Source: Laspinema palackyanum D2c (lineage in GTDB: Bacteria; Cyanobacteriota; Cyanobacteriia; Cyanobacteriales; Laspinemataceae). Taken from it: DNA of 64,000 nucleotides. The stretch covers positions 62,001 through 126,000 of the forward strand of contig NZ_JAMXFD010000013.1 in NCBI RefSeq assembly GCF_025370875.1. The letters run 5' to 3'. The notes under the pieces are model-generated. The model was not told where the DNA came from. It saw only the letters and a program-made list of their open reading frames with translations, and did not search any database. The position numbers were made by a program, and so were the translations under genes. Positions within the stretch are counted from its first letter, which is position 1; each line of letters starts with the position of its first letter. Shown piece by piece: positions 53,880 to 61,404 of the stretch.

Positions 53880-54284
53880 ATGACTAAAACAATCATTCAG
53901 ACAGACCAAGCACCCGCACCCGTTGGACCTTACAATCAGGCGATCGTCGCCACGGGTCAGTTCGTCTTTGTTGCGGGTCAAATCTGCCTAGACCCCAATA
54001 CCGGGACCCTAGTCGGGGAAGGTGATGTGGTCAAACAGACTATCCAAGTGATGGCAAATCTAAATGCTATCCTCACCGCTGCCGGTGCCACCTTTGACGA
54101 TGTGGTAAAAACCACGGTTTTTTTGGCAGATATGAATGATTTTGCTGCGATGAATGCCGTTTATGCTAAATATTTCGATGAAGCCACTGCACCGGCCCGC
54201 GCAACAGTCCAAGTATCACGTTTACCTAAAGATGTACTCGTTGAGATTGACTGTATCGCGGTGATTGAAGGAAATCCTAGATAG
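53880..54284 (+). CDS. ridA: RidA family reactive-intermediate deaminase
   Basis: A 134-residue protein of the YjgF/YER057c/UK114 family, which hydrolyses reactive enamine/imine intermediates formed by PLP enzymes. Family motifs are [40 protein letters not shown] and the C-terminal [20 protein letters not shown], with Arg and Glu of the active site. The length is normal. The TnpB element has inserted upstream, about 80 bases from its start, so its promoter may be altered. Confidence 0.95.
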   Translation: MTKTIIQTDQAPAPVGPYNQAIVATGQFVFVAGQICLDPNTGTLVGEGDVVKQTIQVMANLNAILTAAGATFDDVVKTTVFLADMNDFAAMNAVYAKYFDEATAPARATVQVSRLPKDVLVEIDCIAVIEGNPR

Positions 54285-54371
54285 TCTTAAGATTTTAAAA
54301 CAGCAAAATCCTGATATCTTAGGGGTTTGGTGGCAAGATACTGGTAAATTTAGGGGAGGTTATAAAATTTA

Positions 54372-55508
54372 ATGACGATCCAACAGCCTACAAATACGGT
54401 AGTTACTAGCAAAGCGTCTAGTAATTCCTTTAGAACTTCCATTCTGAGCGTTGATTTGGGCCGCACAGCAACAAAAGCTTGTGTCAGCCGCGATCCCAAC
54501 CAAGTGGTATTTATTCCGTCTAATGTGGCCCAAGTCCCTGTAGAAAAAGTGCGCGGTGGGGAATTTGAATCTCGGCCTACGGATCCATTATTGGATATGT
54601 GGTTGGAGTATCAAGGGCGCGGTTATGCGATCGGTCAGTTGGCGGCTGACTTTGGCGCAAGTCTCGGGGTTGGCGAACGGAAAGTGGAAAATGCCCTGGT
54701 GAAAGTCCTCGCCAGCGCCGCTTACTTTGGACTCAAAGATGATTTAGTGGTTGTCCTGGGTCTGCCTTATCATTCTCAAGAAGAGTTTGAGCGGGAAAAA
54801 GAGGAAATTACCAGTTTGCTGACTTCGCCTCATGTGATGAGCTATCGCGGTGAGCAAGTGACCCTGAATATCACCAAAGTTTGGGTGATGCCGGAAGGAT
54901 ATGGCAGCTTAATCTGGTGTGAAGCTCAGGAGAAGGTGGATAAAAAAGGGGTGTCCCCGGAATTTGCTAAGACATCGGTGGCGATCGTTGATATCGGACA
55001 TCAAACTGCTGACTTTTTAATGGTAGATAATTTCCGGTTCGCACGCGGAGCATCCAAGAGCGAACCCTTTGCCATGAGCGAGTTTTACAAGCGCGTTGGC
55101 ACCGAAGTGGAAAAAGCATATAGCCAATCCCCGATTAGCGTCGATAGTCAATCTTTGTCTTTAATCGATGCCGTGAATAAACCCAGGGGTCAACGGTTCT
55201 TCCGTCCTCGTGGCGCATCCAAACCGACGAATTTGGATGATTTTCTGCCCAACTTGCGAGAATTATTTGCCCGCGAACTGTCGGATTTGTTGATTAAGTG
55301 GTTACCGGAACGGGTCACTGACGTGATTTTGACCGGCGGTGGCGGGGAATTTTTCTCCGATGCTCTCAAACCGTTAGTTGAACAAGCCGGTTTGAAAGTT
55401 CATCTGGCCCAACCGTCCCGTCCGGCGAATGCTGTGGGACAATATTTGTATGGAGAGGCTCAACTTGCCTCCTCTTCGTACACTCGCTCCTCTAAGGCTG
55501 GAAGTTAA
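54372..55508 (+). CDS. ParM/StbA-like actin-family protein (CorM-like)
   Basis: A 378-residue actin-fold ATPase. LSVDLGRTATKACVSRD is phosphate loop 1 (about 26-42). VAIVDIGHQTADFLMVDNF is phosphate loop 2 and VTDVILTGGGGEFFSDALK is the adenosine loop. The first 20 residues and the C-terminal Ser-rich tail are probably disordered. The fold matches ParM/StbA, which segregates plasmids with ParR. A downstream gene encodes a ParR-like partner and overlaps by one base. The chromosomal setting without plasmid genes and the partner's membrane-like N terminus fit the CorM protein reported, as I recall, to form cortical filaments in multicellular cyanobacteria. Classical plasmid segregation cannot be excluded. 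Confidence 0.8.
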   Translation: MTIQQPTNTVVTSKASSNSFRTSILSVDLGRTATKACVSRDPNQVVFIPSNVAQVPVEKVRGGEFESRPTDPLLDMWLEYQGRGYAIGQLAADFGASLGVGERKVENALVKVLASAAYFGLKDDLVVVLGLPYHSQEEFEREKEEITSLLTSPHVMSYRGEQVTLNITKVWVMPEGYGSLIWCEAQEKVDKKGVSPEFAKTSVAIVDIGHQTADFLMVDNFRFARGASKSEPFAMSEFYKRVGTEVEKAYSQSPISVDSQSLSLIDAVNKPRGQRFFRPRGASKPTNLDDFLPNLRELFARELSDLLIKWLPERVTDVILTGGGGEFFSDALKPLVEQAGLKVHLAQPSRPANAVGQYLYGEAQLASSSYTRSSKAGS

Positions 55509-56005
55509 TGGTTTTTTGGTTAAGCAAGACAAAGAAACGGGTCGGATTTACCGATGAGGTAGCCGACCAAACCTTGTTAGCGGTTGTGCAGAAAGAGTTA
55601 CAAAACCAACCGCACAAGAGTTTCGGCGACTTGTGTAAAGAAGCCCTATGGCATTATTTGTATGTACCCGAATCGGTGAAACCGACGCGGAAATCAAGTG
55701 ATGCCTCGGACACCATTGCGGAGTTACAAGGGCAATTGAGGTCCTTAGAGGAACGGGTAGCGGCGAGGGAGGCGAGTCGGTTGGATGCAATGGAAAAGCA
55801 GTTGCAACAATTGAGCTTGCAGGTGGGACAGTTGGCGATCGCCCTCAATAATCAACGGGGAAATTATCAACCGCCTCAACAACCCTATCTGGAACCCATC
55901 CCGGAACCCCAACGGGAACCGGAACCGGAACCGGAACCCGTCGCCCCCCCCAAACCCGTGGACCCCTTACTCCAACGACTCAGTTCCTTCATTGATGATT
56001 TCTAA
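55508..56005 (+). CDS. ParR-like adaptor with coiled coil (CorR-like)
   Basis: A 165-residue partner of the actin-like protein, starting within its stop codon (TAATG). The N terminus (MVFWLSKTKKRVGFTDEVAD) has an amphipathic hydrophobic start followed by basic residues, which could bind membrane. Residues 20-60 are compatible with a short ribbon-helix-helix or its remnant. Residues 68-118 form a coiled coil (ELQGQLRSLEERVAAREASR). Then follow a Pro/Glu-rich linker with PEPEPEP and a conserved-looking end PLLQRLSSFIDDF that could contact the filament end. ParR proteins normally bind DNA repeats upstream; I find no convincing repeats of that kind before the operon. Confidence 0.65.
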   Translation: MVFWLSKTKKRVGFTDEVADQTLLAVVQKELQNQPHKSFGDLCKEALWHYLYVPESVKPTRKSSDASDTIAELQGQLRSLEERVAAREASRLDAMEKQLQQLSLQVGQLAIALNNQRGNYQPPQQPYLEPIPEPQREPEPEPEPVAPPKPVDPLLQRLSSFIDDF

Positions 56006-56051
56006 GTCGGAACCAATGGGTTAGAAAAAATCAGGATATTATCTGCAAGCA

Positions 56052-56096
56052 TCAGGAGTCAAAAGTTTTTAAAACCTTTGACTCCTGACTTTTTTT
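56052..56096 (+). terminator. Terminator of the ParM/ParR-like operon
   Basis: Stem TCAGGAGTCAAAAG / CTTTGACTCCTGA around an AT loop, then CTTTTTTT. It lies 47 bases after the stop codon. Confidence 0.85.
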
Positions 56097-56135
56097 AGGA
56101 AGATTATATCAAGAATTTGAAGAGATTCGGTATAG

Positions 56136-56312
56136 TCAAGGGAACTCAAAAGATAGGCTATTTGCTGCTTCTCCAATAATTTGCAGATGATGAACTATCC
56201 AAACTTGAATGAGTTCTTGTTCATCAAATGCTTGCCGTCCTTGATTCGCATAACGTTCAATTGCTGATATCGCCTCCCAAATATCTTGTAGCCGTTCAGT
56301 TTCTCGTCTCAT
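56136..56312 (-). pseudogene. Truncated HEPN toxin (DUF86 family)
   Basis: A 58-codon frame starting MRRETERLQDIWEAISAIER and continuing GRQAFDEQELIQVWIVHHLQIIGEA in the manner of DUF86/HEPN toxins (about 110 residues). It stops after NSLSFEFP, before the RxxxxH catalytic motif (RNILVHDY-type) should appear. The 3' half is missing from the following sequence, so the gene is a truncated remnant. It overlaps the end of an MNT-type fragment by ATGA, the usual order of HEPN/MNT pairs. Confidence 0.7.
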
Positions 56313-56490
56313 AGCTTGATAGCCTCAAGCAAAATGCGATCGCGAATCCGATCTTTCAACATATCCACCGTCACAATATCCACCTGGCGATTTAATAGCT
56401 GTTCCAAATCCAGCAATAACCCCCCTGGAAACCAAGGGGTGATTTTTTCTAAATCATAGTCCACTAAAAAATCAATATCGCTACTACTAA
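56309..56490 (-). pseudogene. 5'-truncated MNT-type nucleotidyltransferase antitoxin
   Basis: The reading SSSDIDFLVDYD followed by LLDLEQLLNRQVDIVTVDML and ending DRIRDRILLEAIKL is the C-terminal two-thirds of a minimal nucleotidyltransferase of the HEPN/MNT toxin-antitoxin type. The N-terminal part with the GSxAR loop is gone; a stop codon lies directly before SSSDID in frame. A short trace of the lost part may remain further upstream. The pair is therefore non-functional. Confidence 0.65.
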
Positions 56491-56867
56491 AATTTTATGT
56501 TCCTGAAGCCAGCAAAAAATCCAAGCAAACTTGGCTTGAACTTTAGGTTATTGTTTCAGCAACCAATCGGATACCGGCGAACTTCAGCCTGACCCCGAAT
56601 AAAACTCAATTTGTCATTGCACGACTGGCTTAGTTTACTTTTTATAACATAAATGTTCTCATAGCCGAACAAGAGTGTCCAGAGGGTCGGTTCAGAAAAA
56701 TTAGCCAGACTTTAGAAACCGGGTTTAAATCCCCAATTAGGGACAGTAAGCCTAGTTTTTTTAAACAAACCCGATCGCGAAACCCTAGAACGATGCTCAA
56801 TGCGCCTGTGTACCACAGTTCTCCCCTACAATAGAAAACCGATCGCATCCCCCTTAATATTCACCCC
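56491..56867. other. Region between the toxin remnants and the DUF3370 gene
   Basis: No gene found. Contains a half element of the AGAAACCGGGTTT type near 56717. The promoter of the DUF3370 gene must lie in the last 100 bases. Confidence 0.4.
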
Positions 56868-58226
56868 ATGCAGATTCTCGCCCTCTTGTCAAGCATTTTA
56901 ATTGCTCAAGCTCAACCGGCACCGGAACCCCAGGAAATTGTCCAACCCCAAGAAGTTCGTCCCTTACCCGGTGGACTGGATAATGTGCCGATGTTTAATA
57001 GCAATAGTCCCGAAAAAATCGGCAGCGAAGGCATTTTACTCTCCACCTTTCCGCCCGATCGCAAAGCATTTCCCTCCGCCCATCTCAACTTCCCTTTTCA
57101 AGGTCGCTTTGATATCTTTGCTCATCATGTGTTTGGGGACCGAGAACTCGATGATTTAACCCCCATGTATGTGGGAATTCTTGTCCATAATCCCACCAAT
57201 GAACCCGTTACCCTGAATATCCTCCAGGGAGCAAGTTATCTCTCCCAACCCGATGCGCCGTTTGTTCAATTGCCGCCCCTTGTTCCGAATCCTTTGGGGG
57301 AAGTTTTCGCGGGACCTGGAGGGCGCGTCACCAGTGAAATTCTGCGGGGACAGCGCCAAGATATCTGGCCCGCGCAACTGGTGATTCCGCCCCAGTCGAG
57401 TCAAATGTTGAAGAATCTGCCGATTCCGGTCCGAACTTTAGAACCGCCCCTGAATGGTCGTTCGACCTTACTGCGGTTGTCCAGTAGTGGGCGAGTTTAT
57501 GTGGCAAGTTTGGCGATGTATGCGCGGCAGGATGCCAGTGGGAATGAGCGCGCACCGACTCTGGAGGAATGGCAACAGCTTTTAGAAACCGCAGATGTGG
57601 CAACGCCGCGCGATCGCACTCCCACTCCCCCAGACCAAACCGAGGGCCAAAGAATCTACGGTCGAGTTTCCGGTGTGTCTCAGGGGTCTACCTGGATGGG
57701 TCAATTGGTCGATCGCCCCACGATTCAAGGGTTGAGTATTCCAGGGTCAGGAGAAAGCTTTTCCTATGCGATCGGCACCTTACCCGGGGGACGATTGGGC
57801 ACCGATCAATCCCAAAGTGCACCGATGTTGGTCCGTTACCCAGATACGGCCTATTCTGCTCATGGGAACTATGCCCTAGAATACCGTTTACGTTTACCCC
57901 TGATTAATGAAACGAATGCCACAGAAACCGTGACGGTGAGTTTACAGACTGCGTTGAAAGAAGAGACTTTAACGCAACAAGGGTTACGGTTTTTAGAACC
58001 CCCAGGACCCCAGGTATTTTTCCGAGGAACAGTGCGAGTTCGCTATACCAATGATGTGGGAGTGCCGACCACGCGCTATTGGCATTTGGTGCAGCGTCGG
58101 GGACAAATTGGGGAAGCGTTGGCGACATTGGAAATGCCACCGGGTGATCGCCGTCTGGTGGAGGTGGATTTGATTTATCCCCCGGATGCTACCCCACCCC
58201 AAGTCCTCACGATTCAGTCTCGCTGA
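56868..58226 (+). CDS. DUF3370 protein, exported
   Basis: A 452-residue protein of the cyanobacterium-restricted DUF3370 family. A short hydrophobic signal (MQILALLSSILIAQAQPAP) is followed by a Pro/Glu-rich segment and PGGLDNVPMFNSNSPEKIGS, the family's N-terminal landmark. A large beta-rich domain holds PMYVGILVHNPTNEPVTLNI and a repeat-like C-terminal half (YALEYRLRLPLINETNATET). The function is not known; an outer-membrane or periplasmic protein is likely. Confidence 0.82.
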   Translation: MQILALLSSILIAQAQPAPEPQEIVQPQEVRPLPGGLDNVPMFNSNSPEKIGSEGILLSTFPPDRKAFPSAHLNFPFQGRFDIFAHHVFGDRELDDLTPMYVGILVHNPTNEPVTLNILQGASYLSQPDAPFVQLPPLVPNPLGEVFAGPGGRVTSEILRGQRQDIWPAQLVIPPQSSQMLKNLPIPVRTLEPPLNGRSTLLRLSSSGRVYVASLAMYARQDASGNERAPTLEEWQQLLETADVATPRDRTPTPPDQTEGQRIYGRVSGVSQGSTWMGQLVDRPTIQGLSIPGSGESFSYAIGTLPGGRLGTDQSQSAPMLVRYPDTAYSAHGNYALEYRLRLPLINETNATETVTVSLQTALKEETLTQQGLRFLEPPGPQVFFRGTVRVRYTNDVGVPTTRYWHLVQRRGQIGEALATLEMPPGDRRLVEVDLIYPPDATPPQVLTIQSR

Positions 58227-58479
58227 GTCGGGGATCAACGCTTTGGTCTCTGATTCAGGGTGATTAATCATGCACTAAATTGGTGAATTTTAGAATCAAA
58301 AGAGGTGGCGGCGATCGCGCCTCTTTTGCCCTGGACAGGTTGAGTTAACTTGTGATATAAATCACGGTATATCCCGATGGATATCACAGCCTATTTTTCT
58401 TTAGATCACTGGATATTCCCTAGTTTTAGTTGATACTTAGAGTATCACTTTTATATTGGTCGTGATACCAGTTCACGCT

Positions 58480-58665
58480 ATGCTTTATCAATCCAGAATT
58501 TCAGACGTATTTTTTCAAGCCTGGAAAGCCGGTTACATTACCCGGTATGAACACACTCAACTGATTAATGTGGGATTAGTAACCCGACTGAATGAAGAAG
58601 ACCGGGCCGCCCTCCATCGCCTATCTCATGCTATTAAGCGGGGATGGCTGGAAGTGATTGATTAA
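58480..58665 (+). CDS. Small conserved cyanobacterial protein, family with 35929..36228
   Basis: A 61-residue protein (MLYQSRISDVFFQAWKAGYI and onwards, ending LSHAIKRGWLEVID). It aligns over its full length with the C-terminal 60 residues of the protein at 35929..36228 (VFF.AW/LFFSVW; LNEED/LNESD; HAIKRGW/HAVKRGW). The start at 58480 is preferred over the longer frame from 58456. Highly alpha-helical and without membrane segment. Function unknown. Confidence 0.7.
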   Translation: MLYQSRISDVFFQAWKAGYITRYEHTQLINVGLVTRLNEEDRAALHRLSHAIKRGWLEVID

Positions 58666-58860
58666 GTCTTAAATGGCTTATTTCAATGGGGTATTTTATA
58701 ATCCTTTAGGAGTGACCAAGGCCTTTTGGTTTCTCCGGTTTTAGTAAAACCCGTTCTTCCGATTTTTGGTTGATTTATTGAAGGTCAAACTCTGCTGTTT
58801 ATTGATGCAATTTTTGACCGATTTAGGTCAAGTTGCGGAAATGAACTGGCAAAATGGATT

Positions 58861-58894
58861 AAAAAACCGGCACCCGTAAGGATGCCGGTTTTTT
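58861..58894 (+). terminator. Rho-independent terminator
   Basis: AAAACCGGCA / TGCCGGTTTT stem with loop CCCGTAAGGA followed by T residues. It lies 200 bases after the small gene ending at 58665, between it and the tRNA gene on the other strand. Confidence 0.8.
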
Positions 58895-58914
58895 ACAAGC
58901 GGTTTCAAGCAATT

Positions 58915-58965
58915 GTAGGGTGGGCATTGCCCACGGAACAGCTATGTGGGCAATGCCCACCCTAC
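58915..58965. repeat. Inverted repeat with 20-base arms, GTAGGGTGGGCA type
   Basis: GTAGGGTGGGCATTGCCCAC, 11 bases, then its exact inverse. It is the same family as 40705..40754 and lies between convergent transcripts. Confidence 0.85.
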
Positions 58966-59025
58966 TCCTTGATATCCACCCGTTCCAGGTTTGGAGACCA
59001 TCCGGGTGAATCGGGCGATTAAAAA

Positions 59026-59097
59026 TGGGTCACCGGGGGCTCGAACCCCGAACCAACGGATTAAGAGTCCGATGCTCTACCATTGAGCTAGTGACCC
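59026..59097 (-). tRNA. tRNA-Lys (anticodon CTT)
   Basis: A 72-base cloverleaf on the minus strand: acceptor stem GGGTCAC / GTGACCC, D arm GCTCAATGGTAGAGC, anticodon arm CGGA-CTCTTAA-TCCG with anticodon CTT, and T arm CGGGG-TTCGAGC-CCCCG. CCA is not encoded. A run of T follows the 3' end and may terminate transcription. Confidence 0.95.
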
Positions 59098-59152
59098 AGA
59101 TTAATCACAATAACATAGTTTTAGGGGTGAAGTCAAGAGGCCAATTCCCATC

Positions 59153-59977
59153 TCAGGCGACTGCACTGATGGGTTTGGGACGGGTTAAAAAATCATGGTC
59201 TTTGAGGAGTTTGTAAAGATTGACATCGGTTTCGAGTAAACAAGCATGACCGCTATCGGGTAATAAGACTTGTTTGGCGTTGGGAATTGAATAGGTTAAG
59301 CGGGTCGCTTCGGCAGCGGAGGGTAACAGCCGATCGCCGGTACTGGCGATCGCCAAAACAGGGTGACGGATGCGACTTAACTCATGAGAGTCCATTTCAA
59401 ACTCTCGGAGTAAATTGACTCGCCAAGTGCTAGTCGGTTGAGGGACGGATTGCATCGCCGCTAACAAATCATTGCGTTCGGAACGGGCGATGCGACCGAG
59501 GGCGGCTAAAAAGGGTAATAAACCCATGACCGATAAGGCGTAGATGGGGGGGGGTAACCATCCGGTCAGGTGGGAGCCAAAATGTAGCCAAGCTTGGCCC
59601 ATAAAACAAGAGGCGGGATTGACTAATATGAGGCGATCGAACAGTTCTGGGGCATGGAGGGCAATTTTCAGGGCCAAGCAACCGCCAAAGGACTCGCCAC
59701 AGAGATAAACCATATCCGGGCGACTGCGACGAAATTGCGATCGCAATAAACCCACGACTTTTTCCGTTAATTGGTCCCAAGAGGATAAATCATGGGCAGG
59801 CATGGCTAGACATTGGATATTAAAAGCGTTAGAGAGACCTTTATTAAGTTGCGATCGCAGGAGTTGTCCGGTCCCATCCATGCCCGGTAAATAAACGAAC
59901 AACGGTAAGTCAGGTTGGAAAGTCGAGGGGTTTGAAAAATGAAACCGCTCGTTAAAATTGTGCATCAGTGAACCCAT
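59153..59977 (-). CDS. Alpha/beta hydrolase (PES-like N-terminal half)
   Basis: A 274-residue hydrolase-fold protein. LFVYLPGMDGTGQLLRSQL, the nucleophile elbow LCGESFGGCLAL (Ser), the acid in ASTGDRLLPS and the His in DSGHACLLE form the catalytic triad. It is encoded 37 bases after an acyltransferase gene on the same strand. In plants the esterase/lipase-type proteins PES1/PES2 join this hydrolase and an LPLAT domain in one chain. The pair may therefore make phytyl or other esters. This role is inferred from order and fold. Confidence 0.88.
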   Translation of the reverse strand: MGSLMHNFNERFHFSNPSTFQPDLPLFVYLPGMDGTGQLLRSQLNKGLSNAFNIQCLAMPAHDLSSWDQLTEKVVGLLRSQFRRSRPDMVYLCGESFGGCLALKIALHAPELFDRLILVNPASCFMGQAWLHFGSHLTGWLPPPIYALSVMGLLPFLAALGRIARSERNDLLAAMQSVPQPTSTWRVNLLREFEMDSHELSRIRHPVLAIASTGDRLLPSAAEATRLTYSIPNAKQVLLPDSGHACLLETDVNLYKLLKDHDFLTRPKPISAVA

Positions 59978-60014
59978 ATCTTTCTTCCGTAAAATTCTGC
60001 GTTTTCAACCCCGG

Positions 60015-60740
60015 TTAGTAACAGCCTTGGCGGAGTAAACCGGCAATTTCTTCCCGGCAGCGATCGGTAATTTCATTCACCAACCGTTTTCCCGATTTAC
60101 CAGGATAGCCCTGTTTTTGTGCCGGAGTCATCCAATAGGGGCGACCGATGAGGAGATTAACGCGACGATAAATCACCATTGGGTGAAATCCGTCTTGTTG
60201 GAAATGAGGTTCAGTGGGGTCAAAGAGACTCAACATCCGAACGGGGAGACCGGAAAGCACTTGTTCTTCCATTGAGGCGATCGCCACCGGCACGATCGCC
60301 AATTCCGGCACCTTGGCACTCAGGGCTAAATGGGCGAACCCGCGATGAAACTCCCCAACTTCTGACGGAGGGGTTAACCGGACCATTGGGGTTGCGCCTT
60401 CGGGAAAGACTCCGATCGCCGCTTGTTGTTGTAGCAGCTTGCTCCCTTGACGAAAAAAGCGATGCTGTTGGGGCCCGTATGACTCTAAGACCAAGCAGCC
60501 CAACTCGGTCACAAATTCTCGTAACAGGGGGACTTGGCCCATATAATGATGGCAGGCAAAGTGGATCGAGCGTCCTGTTCCGGCCATCAATAAGGGGGCA
60601 TCCATAAAGCTGCGATGATTGCTCACGATCAGCGCTGCACCTTCAGCAGGAATGCGATCCCGGTAGTAGATGAAGGTGCGGGTGCCAAAGGCGGTGAGAA
60701 ACCCGTGGGAAATTTGCAGTGGCCTATCTTGTAAGGACAT
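60015..60740 (-). CDS. LPLAT/PlsC-type acyltransferase (PES-like C-terminal half)
   Basis: A 241-residue glycerolipid acyltransferase-type protein. Block I VSNHRSFMDAPLL has the NHxxxxD pair, block III FPEGATPMVRL the glutamate. AFGTRTFIYYRDRIPAEGAA and the C-terminal region are typical of the branch related to plant PES and the cyanobacterial Slr2103-type enzyme that makes triacylglycerol or acyl-plastoquinol. The hydrolase gene downstream is probably co-transcribed. The acceptor cannot be told from the sequence. Confidence 0.88.
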   Translation of the reverse strand: MSLQDRPLQISHGFLTAFGTRTFIYYRDRIPAEGAALIVSNHRSFMDAPLLMAGTGRSIHFACHHYMGQVPLLREFVTELGCLVLESYGPQQHRFFRQGSKLLQQQAAIGVFPEGATPMVRLTPPSEVGEFHRGFAHLALSAKVPELAIVPVAIASMEEQVLSGLPVRMLSLFDPTEPHFQQDGFHPMVIYRRVNLLIGRPYWMTPAQKQGYPGKSGKRLVNEITDRCREEIAGLLRQGCY

Positions 60741-61404
60741 TTTTACAGGCGCGATCGATGAACAGCCTTGGGAAATTTCACAACTTCCCAGCAGCTTTAC
60801 CTTTCGTAAGAGGTTTTGTAAACAATTATAAAGTAAAAATCAGTTTGATTGGTTTCCAGGCCGCCAGTATTCGGAGCCTGAACCACCCATTCTGGGTTCT
60901 GAACTAACCCTCGGTGTTAGAGTGGAGAGGAAACAAAACGCTCAGGGTTTGGGGTGAGGACGCCTTGGGAAATGTCTCCGGTGGCTCAACAGGGTGGGAC
61001 TGGAGAACGAGGTCATTGCCGGGGGTCAAGCTAGTTGGGTCCGGTGTTCTAAAACTTGAGTGAAAGACGTTAGCACCCTAGGGGTTGGCGGGATCAATCT
61101 TTCTCCTTTTTTGATAAAAAAAGGAGGAGACGGTGGTAGTTCAAAACCGCCGATCGCCACAGAACCTATTGCCGAATCGTCCTCCGTGGGGGTGTCGTTC
61201 CTGGATAATCTATAGAAAATCTTAAAAAATCTCAGCAAGAAAGGGAAACAATTTTTATAAAATCTTTATATCTTAGAGGCATACCTCCCTGGAAAACCCA
61301 GGAATCCTAGTAAAAATTTTGTGAAATGTCGAGTAGAATGGAAGTTTGCCGTCCCTCATGTTACCATCGAAATAAAAGAATGGGGGTCGTTTTTAACCGA
61401 ATCC
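60741..61404. other. Region between divergent acyltransferase and metG genes
   Basis: No gene. A hairpin CTCCTTTTTT gata AAAAAAGGAG lies at 61103..61126. The upstream extension of the metG frame to 61321 is not conserved. Confidence 0.45.

Noticed and set aside
54285-54371. Candidate parC-like iterons before the ParM-like gene
   Set aside because: Only loose similarity between short AT-rich stretches; no regular spacing or clear unit.
61103-61126. Hairpin CTCCTTTTTT/AAAAAAGGAG as terminator or metG leader element
   Set aside because: No T-run follows on either strand outside the stem, it lies between divergent genes, and no T-box features are present.
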